Shown: positions 1 to 13,535 of the stretch, in pieces | Position numbering within the stretch: the first letter of the stretch is position 1 | Layout of the letters: each line of letters begins with the position of its first letter | Assembly: GCF_910592395.1 (NCBI RefSeq) | Contig: NC_088312.1 | Coordinates: forward strand, 12,584,001-12,648,000 | Source of the DNA: Lineus longissimus | Lineage: Eukaryota; Nemertea; Pilidiophora; Heteronemertea; Lineidae | Reading direction: 5' to 3' | DNA length: 64,000 nt | Position numbers and translations under genes: made by a program | Notes under the pieces: generated by a model | Told to the model about the DNA's origin: nothing | Databases searched by the model: none | Seen by the model: only the letters and a program-made list of their open reading frames with translations

Positions 1-129
1 CAAAAATTAAAGCGAATATCACAATACCCTTGGTTGTTTCATTTTCGGCATTTGTTCATTTGCTTTTCAAACACCGACTTTTCAAGTATAAACAGGTACA
101 ACTGGTTTCAATGGTTTTAGCATATACCC

Positions 130-310
130 GGCACCGTATTTCTTTTCAGCCAACACAAATATAAACCCCTTAGGGATATAGTTTAGAGAATTGACAACCC
201 CCCCCCCCCCAAAAGACATTTCAGTTTGTGAAAAACCACAAAATGTTTTTCATTTTCCTGAAAATCCTCCTTATCTGTGTTCTTCGAAAACCTTAAAGTG
301 AAGCTTTTTT
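130..310. repeat. Degraded family E repeat fragment
   Basis: The segment shares the word CAGCCAACACAAATATAAAC and the following 'cccct-tag' context with the clearer copies at 7774-7948 and 19662-19878. It also has the internal 'tttcctgaaaa' and 'cgaaaacctt' stretches in mirrored order. A run of about 12 C interrupts it. Ends are not clear, so this is a partial match seen by eye. Confidence 0.4.
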
Positions 311-3300
311 TAAAGAGAATAGAGTTGACAACGAAAAAAAAATTGTATCGTAACAAGAGACGTAATAAGGAAATTTGCGGTTGATTTGTCATCTTCCAAC
401 CTTGTTGCTTTCATCAGAAATTAAATTACCTCCATTATTTTTTAAAGGGATGGGACTCTCATCGCTAATGGATGGTATGACGTCAGTGGATAGAGTCGCA
501 GGTTTAGGTATTTGGCGTGCTGCACTTTATCCCCAAGCTTTGCCGTGGTTTCGCTTTCTGTTAGCTACGGTTTGTGTAGTCTCCCAATTTCTTTACAAAT
601 TTAAGCAGCTAAAAAATGTTATGAACTCGCTGAAATTCTAAGAGTTCTAAAGTGCTGTAGGCATCAAGCCCGCCTACACGAATGCAGTCGATTTTAATGC
701 AAACGATTTTCACGACCTATGTACACTTTGACGACGATTTGAAAAGGAAAGGTGCAAACTTGAACCAATTTCAGTCTTTGAATCAATTAGGTACATTTTG
801 TAGACGCCATTTCTGCGGCAGCATAATAGTTTTCTTCTTTTCTTTTCTTTTTGTGTTTAAATTGCTTTTTCCCAGTACCGAACTTTCCATTCAGTAAACT
901 TTGAGTCGTATCTTATCCAGTTTACTTCTACATGTCTTTAGGCCCCTAACCTCAAGAAAAGGCACTCAAGTATACCGCTTCGCGTGGCCGTCTATTCGAT
1001 TGTACTCAATCGAGATCCCATCTCCTTTTTCACGTTTCCGCAATACTAAATTCACCATCGTATCGTGTTTCCTTTTTATGTAGATCTCTTAACGAAATCA
1101 TTTCTAGCCAGTCATATTTTGTTGAGGTTCTGCGGTAAAACTATGCCAGAACTATGTGGTTTCGTCAGGATCTAATCATCTTTTAGTCAAATGGCAATTC
1201 TACGACCAAATTGGGATTATTTCTTTGCTGCATTGTTACTAAAATGAGACCAGCGCATCTGTTTAGAAAGGGGAGTCAAAAGAGACATCTCCAAATTACA
1301 TGACTGTGGGAAAATTCACTTCTCCTAGCTAATCGCACCAACTCGATCGTTTTTTATACCATTTTATTATTTCTACCACATGTAAAAAGAAAAGCGTAAA
1401 TTATAATACATGTAATATTTTTTCCGAAAACACTTTTTGATTCACGGAGAGACACGAATCGCATTCGTAATGATAATCAATTTTGGCTTAAGCAAACGCT
1501 CAGTCAGTCAACTAAGTAAGTTGCCGGTGGCGCATTATTAGTTGGCGCCTAATCTGCTTTTTAGAGATTATTTTCTCAAACAATTTGTTCCTTTTTTCAA
1601 GTATTCATAATATGCCCTTGTTCACGAAAAGTCTAGGAAATGTGGTGTATACGGTTACACCGTGTGCAACGGTGGCGTGGCGTGGGGTGGGATCATTACC
1701 CGCGGGAGCGCTATGGCGAGCAAATCAGATATATTGTATATCAGCATTTCAATATTCATCTACGGAATTAGAAAACGTGAGAATATTAACAATATTGCCT
1801 GAAGTCTTTTCTTCGTTGTCAGCGACACACGGCTTTGTGATTTCTATAAGTTGCTATATTTTGTGGCCGTGGGCAAAATCTGTATCTGAACAATTTAAAT
1901 ATATGTTTACATAAATGATGGTTTAAAAGTTCGAAATCTGCGAAGAGTAAAAATGTATATTTCGCTCTAAAACAAGTATCAGTTTGGCATTTTTCAGTCT
2001 ATACGTTCGCACTCTCATTCCTTTGTCCAAGGTCCAACACTCATAGTGTGGCCGTTATTAGGGAGGTTGAGAAACAGCGACTTATCAAAGATCCTTACGA
2101 ATACGGTAAAATCACTGCACGGTTTCACCAATGTGATTGCGACATTTGCGCGTTAATTTTGTAGCAACAACGCTTCTGTTGACTAAAATTATTCATTAAT
2201 CAGTAGGCTTTCAGTTCTTTTCCGTGACAATCAACGTTAGCCTCGATTAACTTTTTGAATCTGATTCGAAAGATATGCATCGCTCTCGTTTGTAAAATAT
2301 CTTTCGTGTTATTGTCTTGACTTCATGACGTTCCTCTAGGAAATTTAAAAATGCAGTCGTACAATTTTGCCTGCAAACGCCGTGAAATCCATTCCAGGAG
2401 ATGCGGCTCGTCATGTAACAAAATCGATTCAGTGAAACTCAAAATTTCCTGTATGTGTCAGTAAAATGTCGCTTTGAAATAAATAGGAAATTCAAATAAG
2501 TTGCCTGTTGATGCAAAACATCCCAAGAACTGCCTCTAATTAGACTTCTCTAACGATTCTCTAATGACTACGTCACGAGATACGCCACCCTCCCAAGGGT
2601 TCGATTGCGTTTGAGCGGTTATTCTAAAATGCGGGTCGGAAATCGAACGTATAGCAACTTCACTCTTGTCGCCTGCCGCAAATCATGAGAGCCTTTCGCA
2701 AATAGTGCAGTCAAAATTGTTTTAAAAGGCATGATATTGCTCAAATTTGTAAATTCTTAAAAATTGGAATACATGTATTAGTTTTTAAATATTTTGGAAT
2801 TTTCTATCGAGGCAAAATGTCATATTTTGGCTGGATAATATTTTACAAGTTTCTTGATAGCGATTAAACATTTGGGGCCAGGGCAATCATGGGAGCATCC
2901 TAAAGTGATCGCCAACTAATACAGCGAGGTTGGCAGACGAAATGTCAAACTTACCTGTCTTGTGATGTCAAAAGCAGCTGACTTTCAGGTTCTTTCCGAT
3001 GTCTTTGCAGGTACCATATGTAGTTTTCTGGAACTTGAGTTGACAACGCTGGCCATTATAGTCTTGAGGATTGTTATCGGAAGGATTTTCACGGAATTAC
3101 GATGAAGACCTTTGGGACATGGTAAGTAGGCTAGCTACCGAACTTGAACATTTCTCCAGAAACAAATTGCGGTGTTGATTTAAAAAAAACCCGAGGCACT
3201 GCTTTATCGTTGAGAAACACATAAAGCATGGCCAAATAAATCTATATGTACGACTCACCATTATATTTTATTCAATCGAGCCCACAATCAGGGAATTCGA

Positions 3301-5099
3301 TCGCACGAAGTGAAATGTCGAGGGAGACAATCATATCCGTCGGCAATTCGTTGATGTGTTGTCATGGTTGTCAAAGTGATGAATTGACAAATTTTACCTC
3401 TTACGTCAGCGGTTTTGTTCAGACGAAAAATGCGAAACTTTGATGATTCGCCACTCTGCAAATCGACGATTTAAGCCATTTGAATAGATTCTAGCAGTCG
3501 AGAGCGTATTCATAACCGAGTGATTTTTCATAAACTGAAGTTAGTTTGCGTCAATTCAACACTGCATCATTGAAAAGAGGCAAAGGTCATGGAGTGTTCA
3601 CTTCGACAGATTTTAAAACAATTTTGTTTGTCTCACTTATAGCCTCGTTTTCGCTACCAGCAGTGCGTCTTTATCTCTCAGTAATCATCGTGACTTGAAT
3701 CAGAATCCCTGCGATCATTTAACTGATGCGTTAGTACACAGGGGGATTATTTTGTCTCCAAAAGGGATTACAGATGGAGTAAATTGAATCTCTGGATTGT
3801 TTCTTTTCTTTGTGATAAATATGTTTAACTTAGTTTACTAGATTGGTTTTTTTTCTTCACGTCATCACAGACACATGCTGCAGATATTGACAAACGACAT
3901 TAGTAGGGCTCGCTGATTTTCTTACCGTATCTCTGAGGGATACTCGTCGATAGTAGTGTTTCAGCCAAATAATGTGAATAACCTGGACTGCGAATTATTA
4001 GAAAGAGAATTTGTGCGGAAACATTTGTTTAAGAAATCCCGTACATGACATGAACTATTAACATTTTACAACTATTGTTGAGATGTCTAATCCGGCGAAC
4101 AACTAAAAACATTGTGTGCACCATGCGAGTTCAAAATGGCGCTGTGATCAGTCACGTGAACAACTGTGGGCCGTTTTACTGCTGCAGCACCTTTCTGTGT
4201 TTTTTTTACCAAATTACCTTGCCTCCTTTTTATACTGGTTCCCTTATAACTCACCACGGTAAGTATTATCATGCAGTAGCAACTTGTGACTGGATGCCCC
4301 GTTTCCGCCAGCAACTCGCCAGGTAAATAATAGCATTGAGGTACTATTTAACTACAACTGCATTGATCATAATATTTGCCACCGTGAGTTTAAAGCGAGC
4401 CAATACACTCGCATACCCATCTCAGGGCCGTGACTGACTTCTGACTAGCGTTCGCTCGTACTCCCTGCCCCCAGCAAATTACAAGCCAACTTTGTGTTTA
4501 CATGGGTCCATTAGCTCTAGGACCGAGGTTCAAAGTCGCCCGGCGACTTTGGGTAATTGCGATTGACGCTCATAAATAAACACCTCCGCTCTGTTCTGAC
4601 CGGAAATTATGATTTCTCGCATTTGTCACGCAATAGCCCCTGCCAAAGTCAGCCGGATTTGTCCAACTAATATCTCGTGACAATCATACTGATGGAAATT
4701 CTTGGCTTATCAATCTGCGGAAAGCGCGAATCCTTCAGCTATTTGGTAAGCAGTATGAGAGATAACGAGACACTCTCTGGTCGAGGCCAATTTTTTTCAT
4801 CTGATGGTAACAGCGAGATATCATACAGTCTGTGGTCAAAACAACTATTATATTTCACCACTCTGGCGTCTATCAAAGGTTAAACTTAATAAATGAAATT
4901 CGGCAAAAAAATCATAAGTATTACGATGTCGTCAGAACTACATGTACATGTAATATCTGGTCTGGTTCGTATGCCTTGATGGATTTCCTTACTCAAAATA
5001 CGCCGGAAGGAAAGAAATGACATTGTAACATTTCTTGAACAGAAAAAAAACAACATCTATATCAGCTGCACGATCTCAAAAGGCAGCATACGGCAATTT

Positions 5100-5306
5100 T
5101 AAAACGCCCCGAAAACGAGCGATTTAAATCGCAGGTGCCTGCGATTATAATTGCTGTTACATGTATGTGCGACAAAAGGCTCTCTTGCCTGTTCCTGGGT
5201 TTCATATTGACTCTTAGGCGTCGTTGCGATCTGCAATAACCACCGCAAACGAGCGGTTATAGTCGCATGCGAATCGCTCGTACATACATGTATGCGGGGC
5301 GCTTTT
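5100..5306. mobile_element. Family F MITE (AAAACGCCCC ends)
   Basis: The element starts AAAACGCCCCGAAAACGAGC and ends GCGGGGCGCTTTT, so the termini are imperfect inverted repeats. Internal words such as GCGATTTAAATCGCAGG, ATTGACTCTTAGG and GTCGCATGCGAATCGC recur in the longer copy at 12409-12816. No coding capacity is seen. Its class is unknown; it looks like a non-autonomous DNA element. Confidence 0.6.
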
Positions 5307-6463
5307 AGTGTTGAACCCTAATTGTTTGTAAATTTCATTCAAAAAATATGCAACGGGCGTTCTTCATCATCATCACCATCATCCCTGGCATCTTTATCAA
5401 TGTGGATCTTCACCAGCCTCTGAACTTGGATAATTTTCAGGTCAGAATGCCTTCACGCACAAATCTCATCAGACAGAAATACGAAGAGCAGTGAACGTGA
5501 CAGAGTGTGCTGACGTATCACACGATGTTGGTGATTCACCGGCAATATTTATGACGTATTTCACACATTAATTTCTTTCTTTTTTCTCATTTCAGGATGA
5601 TGAATTGATCATTCGAGACAAGGATGCAAAATTCAGTAGCTGTTTCTCACCTCCGATTAGTTCGTTTCAAGAGCATTTTTGCAAGTAGTTCAACCGTCGG
5701 AACAAGCGGCATGATAATCAAGAAAATGAACTGAACACTGCTGATTTGTCATGATCTTGTTTTGCGCAATGCTCATGACACTCAGTAAACGTTAGGATAG
5801 GATATACACGAAGGAGTACTGTTACTTACAAATCGACTACTTCATTGTTGATACTAGTAACAGGGCTGGATAGCTACTGATTTGGGATCGGCGCCGATAT
5901 GGAAATGACCACTTTTGTGTTGGCGACGAGTCATATGCAGGAGTCTTATTCCGAGGATTCAGTGATCGCTTCTTATGTATAGATGCGGTAAAGCCAGGTA
6001 TATATCGTTTATTATTTCAAGGTCAGTTTGTTCACGAATATAGACAACTAAGTCTACAACAATCAGTTAGGGATTATCGCCTCTTGAATTGTTGACTTTT
6101 CGAAAGTTACAAAAGGATGACACGAAATGACACAATTTTCTAATGTGGGGATATGAGGACTTAAGGCTCCTCTCTAATTAGTTCTTATAAGGACGGTCAT
6201 GCAGCTGCGATAGGCGAAGACACCCCGCAGCCGCAATCAGTCCTTCACTATCGCATTTCTCTTTCTGACGTAAATGGACAGTATTTTAAACTAAAACAGT
6301 TTTCGGTATGAATATGATGTATACGTATCATTTTTCTATCAATAAGGTTTAGAAACGGCCTCTAAAGGATGAAGAACACAGATAGTCATCTCTGATTGGA
6401 TTCGACGATGAACGGGGAATAGGCTGTCGCTTTCATTTATCACGGATTTGTATTCAAAACATT

Positions 6464-7633
6464 ATGGAATACAAGCGAGTGAGCGAAACGCAAACAAACG
6501 AAGTGGTGAAGTCTTCTATGAGTGCGTTCCTACCCGATGAAGTTGTGGTCGTGCCCGCAGGGAATGCGACATATCGCGTCGAGGAGTCGTGCGAGAACAT
6601 TACGGCGTTCTTCAGCAGGCATCAGAGCAGCTTAGGGCTGCTGGTGCCCGCCCCGGAGTTAGCGATACTGCAGGAGGTCATTTATGACTATATCTTGAGC
6701 GCTTTAATACCGCTCGGTATCTTCATGAACATTGTGAGCATTGTCGTTTTGTCAAAAGACCACCCGACAAAACGTGGCTCCGTACTTCTTCTCCAGGTCC
6801 TCTGTCTCGCGGATAGTTTTTACCTCCTCATGAATTTTCTAACCTGGGTGCTACCGAGTTGGTTATTACACACAAGTGATGTTGATGTGAACTGCTTTTC
6901 ACCATACGGGTACCTGGCGGCGAGAGTGGCCGGAGACAAATATTTTTGCCGCGTTTTGGAAGCTTCCGCTCTCATTGCCATTTGGTTGGTGGTCATTTTA
7001 ACCTTGGATAGATTCGCGGTTATTTATTTTCCATTAAAATCAATCCATATTTGTACAGTAAAAGTGACGGTGATCCAGGTCTTCATTCTGATGAGTTACG
7101 TCATCATCTGGACGACAATATCTGAAGTGCTCGACCGCCAAGTACAACCTGGCTTCATGTCCACGGCAAGTTTTATTCTGAACGCTCCAGTTCCAGCGAC
7201 TTGTGTTTTAATTCTGAACATCGGAATTGCGCGTTCGTTGCAACTTTCAAGAACAAAGCGACAGACGATGTCTCATCGCGGAAGTGACGCAATAGACGAG
7301 GCAGCAGTCACGGCGAGGCTCTTCGCGGTGGCCTTGACCTTTCTCATATGTGAAATCCCCATCCTGTTATATGCCATCTTCAAAGAGGCATTGGGTGACT
7401 CAAAAATCACGATTGTTTTCGACATGGTGTCCGCATTATTTCAAAATGTTAACTCTTCTGTAAATTTTATGTTGTATTTTTTGACGGGTTCGCGGTTTCG
7501 GGCCAATCTGCTTCGTCTTGTGTTGTGTTCTCCCCCTCAGAAGTACATCCATAAAAACACTTTGACTCATGTCAACAGTAGCGTCTGTAACGCGACGGTC
7601 AGCTTGAACGAGTCCCCGCCAGCAACATTGTAA
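6464..7633 (+). CDS. Rhodopsin-class G protein-coupled receptor (peptide-receptor-like), single exon
   Basis: The frame encodes a 389-aa seven-helix membrane receptor. The N-terminus carries glycosylation sequons NAT (34-36) and NIT (45-47). TM1 is about 74-97 with N89 (1.50), TM2 107-135 with LAD (D117, 2.50), TM3 follows C162 (3.25) and ends LDRF (181-184) in place of DRY, TM4 is 201-221 with W216 (4.50), TM5 236-258, TM6 283-306 with FLICEIP (293-299), and TM7 317-341 with NFMLY (334-338) replacing NPxxY, followed by a helix-8-like TGSRFR. The TM7 wording resembles invertebrate FMRFamide-receptor and GPR139-like proteins, so a neuropeptide ligand is inferred, not shown. Oddly, only about 15 residues join TM4 to TM5 and the usual loop-2 cysteine is absent. 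The gene is intronless, suggesting a lineage-expanded or retroposed family. M19 is an alternative start. Confidence 0.88.
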   Translation: MEYKRVSETQTNEVVKSSMSAFLPDEVVVVPAGNATYRVEESCENITAFFSRHQSSLGLLVPAPELAILQEVIYDYILSALIPLGIFMNIVSIVVLSKDHPTKRGSVLLLQVLCLADSFYLLMNFLTWVLPSWLLHTSDVDVNCFSPYGYLAARVAGDKYFCRVLEASALIAIWLVVILTLDRFAVIYFPLKSIHICTVKVTVIQVFILMSYVIIWTTISEVLDRQVQPGFMSTASFILNAPVPATCVLILNIGIARSLQLSRTKRQTMSHRGSDAIDEAAVTARLFAVALTFLICEIPILLYAIFKEALGDSKITIVFDMVSALFQNVNSSVNFMLYFLTGSRFRANLLRLVLCSPPQKYIHKNTLTHVNSSVCNATVSLNESPPATL

Positions 7634-7750
7634 CATCCGGGACATTGTTACACCCCGGCACTCCTTATTATCAGGGACAGCGACTCTTTGGGACTTTGGT
7701 TACTTTATTAGAGTAGACAATGTACATGTACATATTTTGTCACTTTAATC

Positions 7751-7756
7751 ATTAAA
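7751..7756 (+). promoter_or_regulatory. Possible polyadenylation signal for the GPCR
   Basis: An ATTAAA hexamer lies about 118 bp after the stop codon, just before a family E repeat begins. It is the nearest reasonable signal; no transcript evidence is available. Confidence 0.3.
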
Positions 7757-7773
7757 ATGTTTGCGCCTATATG

Positions 7774-7948
7774 CACTCTAAAAATCCAACCTTTTTGAGC
7801 TTTTGAAATACCCTCTTTTTCAGCCATCACAAATATGCATCCAGTAGATGAAAACCACCTAAATGTTTTTTAAGTTCTTGATAACCCGCTGCAGAGTTTT
7901 CATTTCCCAGAAAAAAATTAAAATCTCAAAAATCTTTATAAGGGTGTA
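7774..7948. mobile_element. Family E MITE, second copy
   Basis: The element begins CACTCTAAAAAT and closes near ATAAGGGTGT, an imperfect inverted repeat of its start. The interior has TTTTTGAGCTTTTGAAA and CAGCCATCACAAATATGCA, matching the copy at 19662-19878. It sits 140 bp after the GPCR stop codon. Confidence 0.5.
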
Positions 7949-10246
7949 CTATATTGACGCATTGTAAGGGCCAGTTATTATTCACGATTGTACAGTACCA
8001 GGCCCTTTGGTGATATTGACCTGAGAAGGCGACAATGACAGCGTATGGCATTTTACCACACACCCTTTCCTCAAGTTTTTAACAAGCACAAGCGCTACCA
8101 ACTTTTCATCAACTATATCAGTAGCGAATGGCTATATGAATCTGAACAGAGGACATAAATTGCGAATTTAGAAGATACCTCGCCCCAAAAAGCACGAATT
8201 TTAAACATTGCCACATCAAGTTTTGCAGTATATCTCCGCAACTTTAGTTTGGGGCTAAAAGGCCTACTTAAGTAGAAGAAGTAATACCCTCATCAGTCAG
8301 TTTTACTTATCGTTCAAATCGCTGTTTAAGAAAAAAAAAATAAAATCCTGAATCTAAAATCTTCTCACCCTAAATTTCTTCAAGTCTAAAAGTCTACATT
8401 ATCACGATATCTCGGCAACCTAGTAAACGACCTATATATATCGTTGATTGTGATTTCTTCGCTTAATTGAGGTAGATTTTGCATTTCCGGACGATCTGCT
8501 AGTAATTGGCATTCCAGTAGCTTCAGCAATGGTATAATTTGAAGGTTGGGAAACCGGAGCTGAGTTGCCATCACTAGTTTTCCCATGTATTTCCGTGTCT
8601 GGCCAAATAACGGATATAAGGTTAACTCTTCTTAGTATTGGAGTGGTGATGTACTTCAGAGTCCGCTCCTTCAGAACGTGTCACCGGGAAGGATATTCTT
8701 TTTTGATAAAGGGCAAATGTTTTACGTTATGGCTGTTCTTACAGACCATTTCTTGCATATTCTAACTTAAGAATCGGTCGCACTAGCGTACATTTCGCCT
8801 CTTCCGGTTGGTCCTTTCCGGTTTAGGAGGTAGCAAATGGAGCTACATTCCTCTCATTGAATTGGGGGATTGGAAAGTACCGACCGATTTACGAGTTTCG
8901 CGTGAATTAATTCGCGCATGGCCTTGATGACACCACGGGGGTCTTTGTGCTTATTATGTCGTCGGGTTGCAATACCTGCCTGATGCAAAGTGAAAATGAG
9001 AGAATTTCCATTCGAAGGCCAAATATCTGAATGTCCTTGCGTGCAGCGCTGAAGTGCCTGTTGCTAAGATGGACATGGCAGAATCAAGATTAATTGCACT
9101 TACGGTGGCTATATTAAGATCATTAATGCTTCTGAAGTCAACTTTCATTAAGTATGGGTAGAAATAAATGCAATTGGAAGAGGTGTGTAGGTACACACTC
9201 ATACATTGAATAGCAACGTTGTCATAAGCAGAGCCAGTAGGGTGGCGTGCGTGTTTGGCCAAAGAAAGCCCGCCAATCCAAATAGGGTAATTTGCATATG
9301 AGAAGTAAATACGCTTACTAAAGATTCAATGGTGTAACGAAAAAAATTATTTCCTGCAAGGTACACACGTAAATCTCTCATAAGGGGTCAGTGATCAGGT
9401 CAATGATAAGCATGCAAGTCAGATCGGGATCACTGACCTCATAGAAAAGATTTTTTGGTATTTTAGCAATGAACCCATTTTAGCAATGAACAATTACAAT
9501 AATAAGAGGTCAACTCCAACCAGAAACTTGACTACCTGCGTCACTCACGAATTTCGTGCCTTTTTAGATACCACGAAGGGTGGCACTCTAGATTTTGTCT
9601 CAGATCTATAAGATGGCCGCCAATATACAATATATCCTCCAATCAACAAAAAATGTCCTCAAAGTAAGAGCCAGAGAGCGAGTATATATAGCTTAAAATT
9701 CTTCAAGATCGGTTCACTGGTTGCTGGTTTAAGAAAGAGGATGATGTACCCAGTGACCCTGTACATGTATATGCATAAGTACACAGGTACTAATCACACA
9801 GCATAAGTTTGAATCATTCGCGTGAATACTAAACATGCTAATATCGTGACCCAGGCTCGGGTCACGCAGGGCAATCATCATGACATCGCTATTTAGAATG
9901 GGGGCTCACGGTTCTGCGCGGTATGGAGTTAATTGCAAGTAAAAGATATCTACACATCTTTAACCACAAAATAATTACATTGATACATGTTTATATTGCA
10001 TACGGTACATCATTCTGATTGCAAATTTAAATTTAAATTCTAGTTCTAAAAAACATTTGCAATTATCCTTTTTTCAAAATGATAAACCATGTATTCGCCT
10101 GGTACCCCTTTCCCCTTTCTCATTCATCACCATCGTCATTCAGAATAAAATAAACCGTGGCAAATTTGTATGCGCGGTTTATTCTAAACGGAATAGTCAA
10201 GAAACATACATATACATAGAAAATAAAGCCATTCATTTTCAGATCA

Positions 10247-10269
10247 GCATCACCATCGTCGTCGTTATC

Positions 10270-10301
<32 letters not shown>

Positions 10302-10397
10302 CATATCAATGATAACATTATTATCATCATCATTATTCGTCATATTCGTCATCATCATCGCCATCATCACTTTGCATCATCCGCATCATCACCACTG
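10247..10397. repeat. ATC/CAT microsatellite
   Basis: An imperfect trinucleotide array of ATC/CAT/GTC units runs about 150 bp. It produces a false open frame of Ile/Val/His residues on the plus strand. Confidence 0.9.
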
Positions 10398-12408
10398 AGA
10401 GGTTTTTTTAACAAACAACAACCATGACAACAACTTCAGCAACCATACATGCAATAATGATAAAGCCGGGGTCGAAGGTGGTCATTTAGTAATGCCGTCA
10501 CCAAGTTTCAAAACCAGCCGAGTTCAAGCAAGAATTGTTAATCAAGTGCAATTGGACAAACTAGTAAATATGGTATGATAACCATTTTCGTGTTTTGATC
10601 CGAGCTCCTATTGTTACATGTACTTGTACCTCATCACCTGAAGCTGACACATGACCCCGGGCCTCTCCAATATCGTCACCACCACCATTATAACATGGCA
10701 CATACATTTCCTTTGAAGCATCATCATTATCATCACGTTCTATTTCGTATCATCGGTCAACATCGAAATACCATTATCTCATCCCGATTCCCGGTGTAAT
10801 GTTTTTGAGTGTTTCTGTTTTTGAGTGTTCCCCTCATTGTTTGGGAACGCTCAAAAATAGATTGACAAGTTTTTCTGTGTATCCCCCCCTATTGAAAAGT
10901 CGTGGTCTCTCTAGCTGCCTATTGTTTGGAAACACTGACACATGGGGAACAAGCACAGATGTTACACCGGCCCTCGACGACGGCTTACTGGACTTTGCGC
11001 AACGAAACGAAACGTGCGAAATGGGGAGCGACCATTATGTTTTACCCCGGTACGTCAAGTTCGATACATGGTGTCAGTCACCAGTATGGGTGTGTTTTCC
11101 ATTATGAATACGTGTTTTTTAAAAATCAAAATCATAAATTTCCTTTCCATTAGAAGAAAACGATGACGACGTTTCAGTTTAGGAGCCTAAGTTTTGTGGT
11201 CACAATGGTCAAATTAACCCCTCGTTGACTGAAAAGTCGATTCACCGGTCACAAATGGTCGAAAATGACCCCCAAAACTTCAGACCCCCAACCTGGTAAT
11301 TACCACGGTCAGCGCACAACAAAATTTCTATGGTTTGAAGATCTAACCCCGGGCTGTATTATCTGCCGGAAATTGATTTTCATCGGCACGTCTGGGAAAA
11401 ATCTATGGGGCGCTAAACTTGACCAATTCAACTTTTTAATGCATTAGCAATTTGATAATAAATGTAGTGTGTACCCGTAACCGCTTGAGGTCTTGACTTA
11501 AAACTTTGTTTACAAATTCACACCAAATTTCGTTTCAAAATTATTCTTTGTTTGGCAACAGGGGGCGTAATGGAAAAAAACATGAAACAGACGATACGGC
11601 CCGTAGTTTTGTTGATACGAATCGTATCCTGTATGGCCGTTACAAGCCGTTGTCTGAATATGATGTGAACCTGTTTACCGTTCAATGCTGCTCCCTGTGA
11701 CGCTGTACCCGCAAATATTCAATGAAAAAATGCTGATAATGACTTACACGGCTTGTTCGCATCGTAAACATAGTGGTACCCGGGTTAACTGTCTTTGCGT
11801 TTGGCCTAATTTTACAACGATTACTCCCCATGTAGCCACGATCTAGGATGGACAGGCTGTGTATTATGAATAGGAAAAGTCATAATATGAAAAGCCCTCA
11901 ACAAAAGACATAATTATGAATAGGAAAAGTCACCTTGCGTAGAATACTTTTTTGGCGAAATATTGCGCAAAGTCCAGTAAGCCCTCGACGACGACGTATT
12001 GTTATGAACAAATCAGTCATATTCTGTGAAAGGTATGCTATGCAGTCACCAACCTCCCATGACGATCTATACCGGAGTTGCGCGTAGTATCCATCCTTCA
12101 AGGAAGATACTAAGGATTTATGTTCACCGCCAGTATTAAAATCGGCATGCAACGTCTAGACAATATCGGCTTTTTCCGGACCATGAAAAATCTTGTCAAA
12201 GCGGGATCAATAGCTTGGTGTCCGACCCGTTGGTTGGTGAGTTTATGGCGTGGAAGTCGTCCTTGCTTTCAGGGCGCATATTTGCGTTGGCTAAAAAACG
12301 TTCAAATGTTTAAGGGGCCTCAAAAACCCATACTTTATATAAGACGTTGCTAAAGACGTCGTCGTCTGATGATTCGCAGCTACGTGTACATGTAGGTTAT
12401 TCTCATTC

Positions 12409-12816
12409 TAAAGCGCCGCGCAAACAAGCGATACGAATCGCAGCTACCAACGATCATGATAAATGTATATGCTACAAAAGAACCTCTCGCTTGCGGAAAA
12501 CCGGTAATCCCTGGGTTTGATATTGACTTGAGAGTTGCTGTGACCTGCGAAGACCACAGCAGACGAGCTATCATCGTCGCATGCGATACAAATCGCAGGT
12601 CGCAGCGATTTAAATATATGTGACATGAAACTTCATGAATCATAAAAACTGCCATGATGTGCGACAAAATTCGCTCGTATACGTGTAAACAAGTATTCGC
12701 TTGGCTTACCAATTCTTGTTGCAGGCATCTGCGATGACCAAAACAAGCGATTTTGTTGCATGCGATTATGATTACAGGCACCAGCGGCAAGAATCGCTGG
12801 TTTGCGTGGCGCTTTA
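12409..12816. mobile_element. Family F MITE, long copy
   Basis: The left end TAAAGCGCCGCGCAAAC is matched inverted by the right end GTTTGCGTGGCGCTTTA (with one mismatch). Internal words GCGATACGAATCGCAG and GTCGCATGCGATACAAATCGC relate it to the copy at 5100-5306. It has no coding capacity, and open frames on its minus strand are shadows of palindromic sequence. Confidence 0.7.
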
Positions 12817-13242
12817 ATCAAGTCATTACATTCAGGCGCTTTATCGATCAGGTGGTGCCACGGGTTCGATACGTCACGGTCAACCTTGTCGCCAAATACA
12901 CTACCGTGAACATGCGAACCTTGGATTCGCGAACATTACCCTGTTCATGGTATCGTGCGAGAGTGCAAAGGGACATTTCCCGGCCGTGATTGAATCCTTT
13001 GTTGATTTTTCCATAAACGACTTGACATTACCACCGGGCATCACCTGCAGGATACATCGTTTCATAATCACTACCGCAACCATTTTCATGTACGTTATCA
13101 CATCGATATCATCGCCATCGGCACCGCTATCGTAATATATAATTCTCATGTTTCATTGGCAGTCATCTACCATCAACCTCTAGAGTGTTACAAACTCATA
13201 AATATATTCTGAACCTGTATACATGAGTCTACAAAGGTTTAG

Positions 13243-13535
13243 ATACCACTGTTATCGCCGTCGTTATCGTCGTCGTCATCATCATCATCAACAACATCTT
13301 TACCTGATGCATCGCTGTCAGCATGGTCGTCTTTATTGACAAAGTCGTCGTCCTCGGTATCTTCATGCCCATGGTCATGCCAATACGGTGACACTTCCAG
13401 CACTATCATCACCATCATCTTCAACATCATTATCTTAATTACCATCATCATCATCACCATTATCAATATCACCATCGTCAATTTCTAGCACTATCATCAT
13501 CACCATCATCATCATCATCATCATCACCATCAGTC
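13243..13535. repeat. ATC/GTC compound microsatellite
   Basis: About 290 bp of imperfect GTC, ATC and CAT triplets broken by short unique stretches. The minus strand reads as Met/Asp/Val-rich open frames that should not be treated as proteins. Confidence 0.85.

Larger units (their letters stand above)
1..6463. other. Intergenic region upstream of the GPCR
   Basis: No gene could be supported here. Open frames are short, lack family signatures and are not joined by convincing splice sites. The stretch holds a C-run near 198-210 inside a degraded family E repeat and a family F MITE near 5.1 kb. Promoter and 5' untranslated exons of the GPCR could lie here, but nothing distinctive marks them. 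Confidence 0.6.

Noticed and set aside
10057-10398. 113-aa open frame rich in Ile, Val and His
   Set aside because: It is a translation of an ATC/CAT microsatellite; no domain and no start context.
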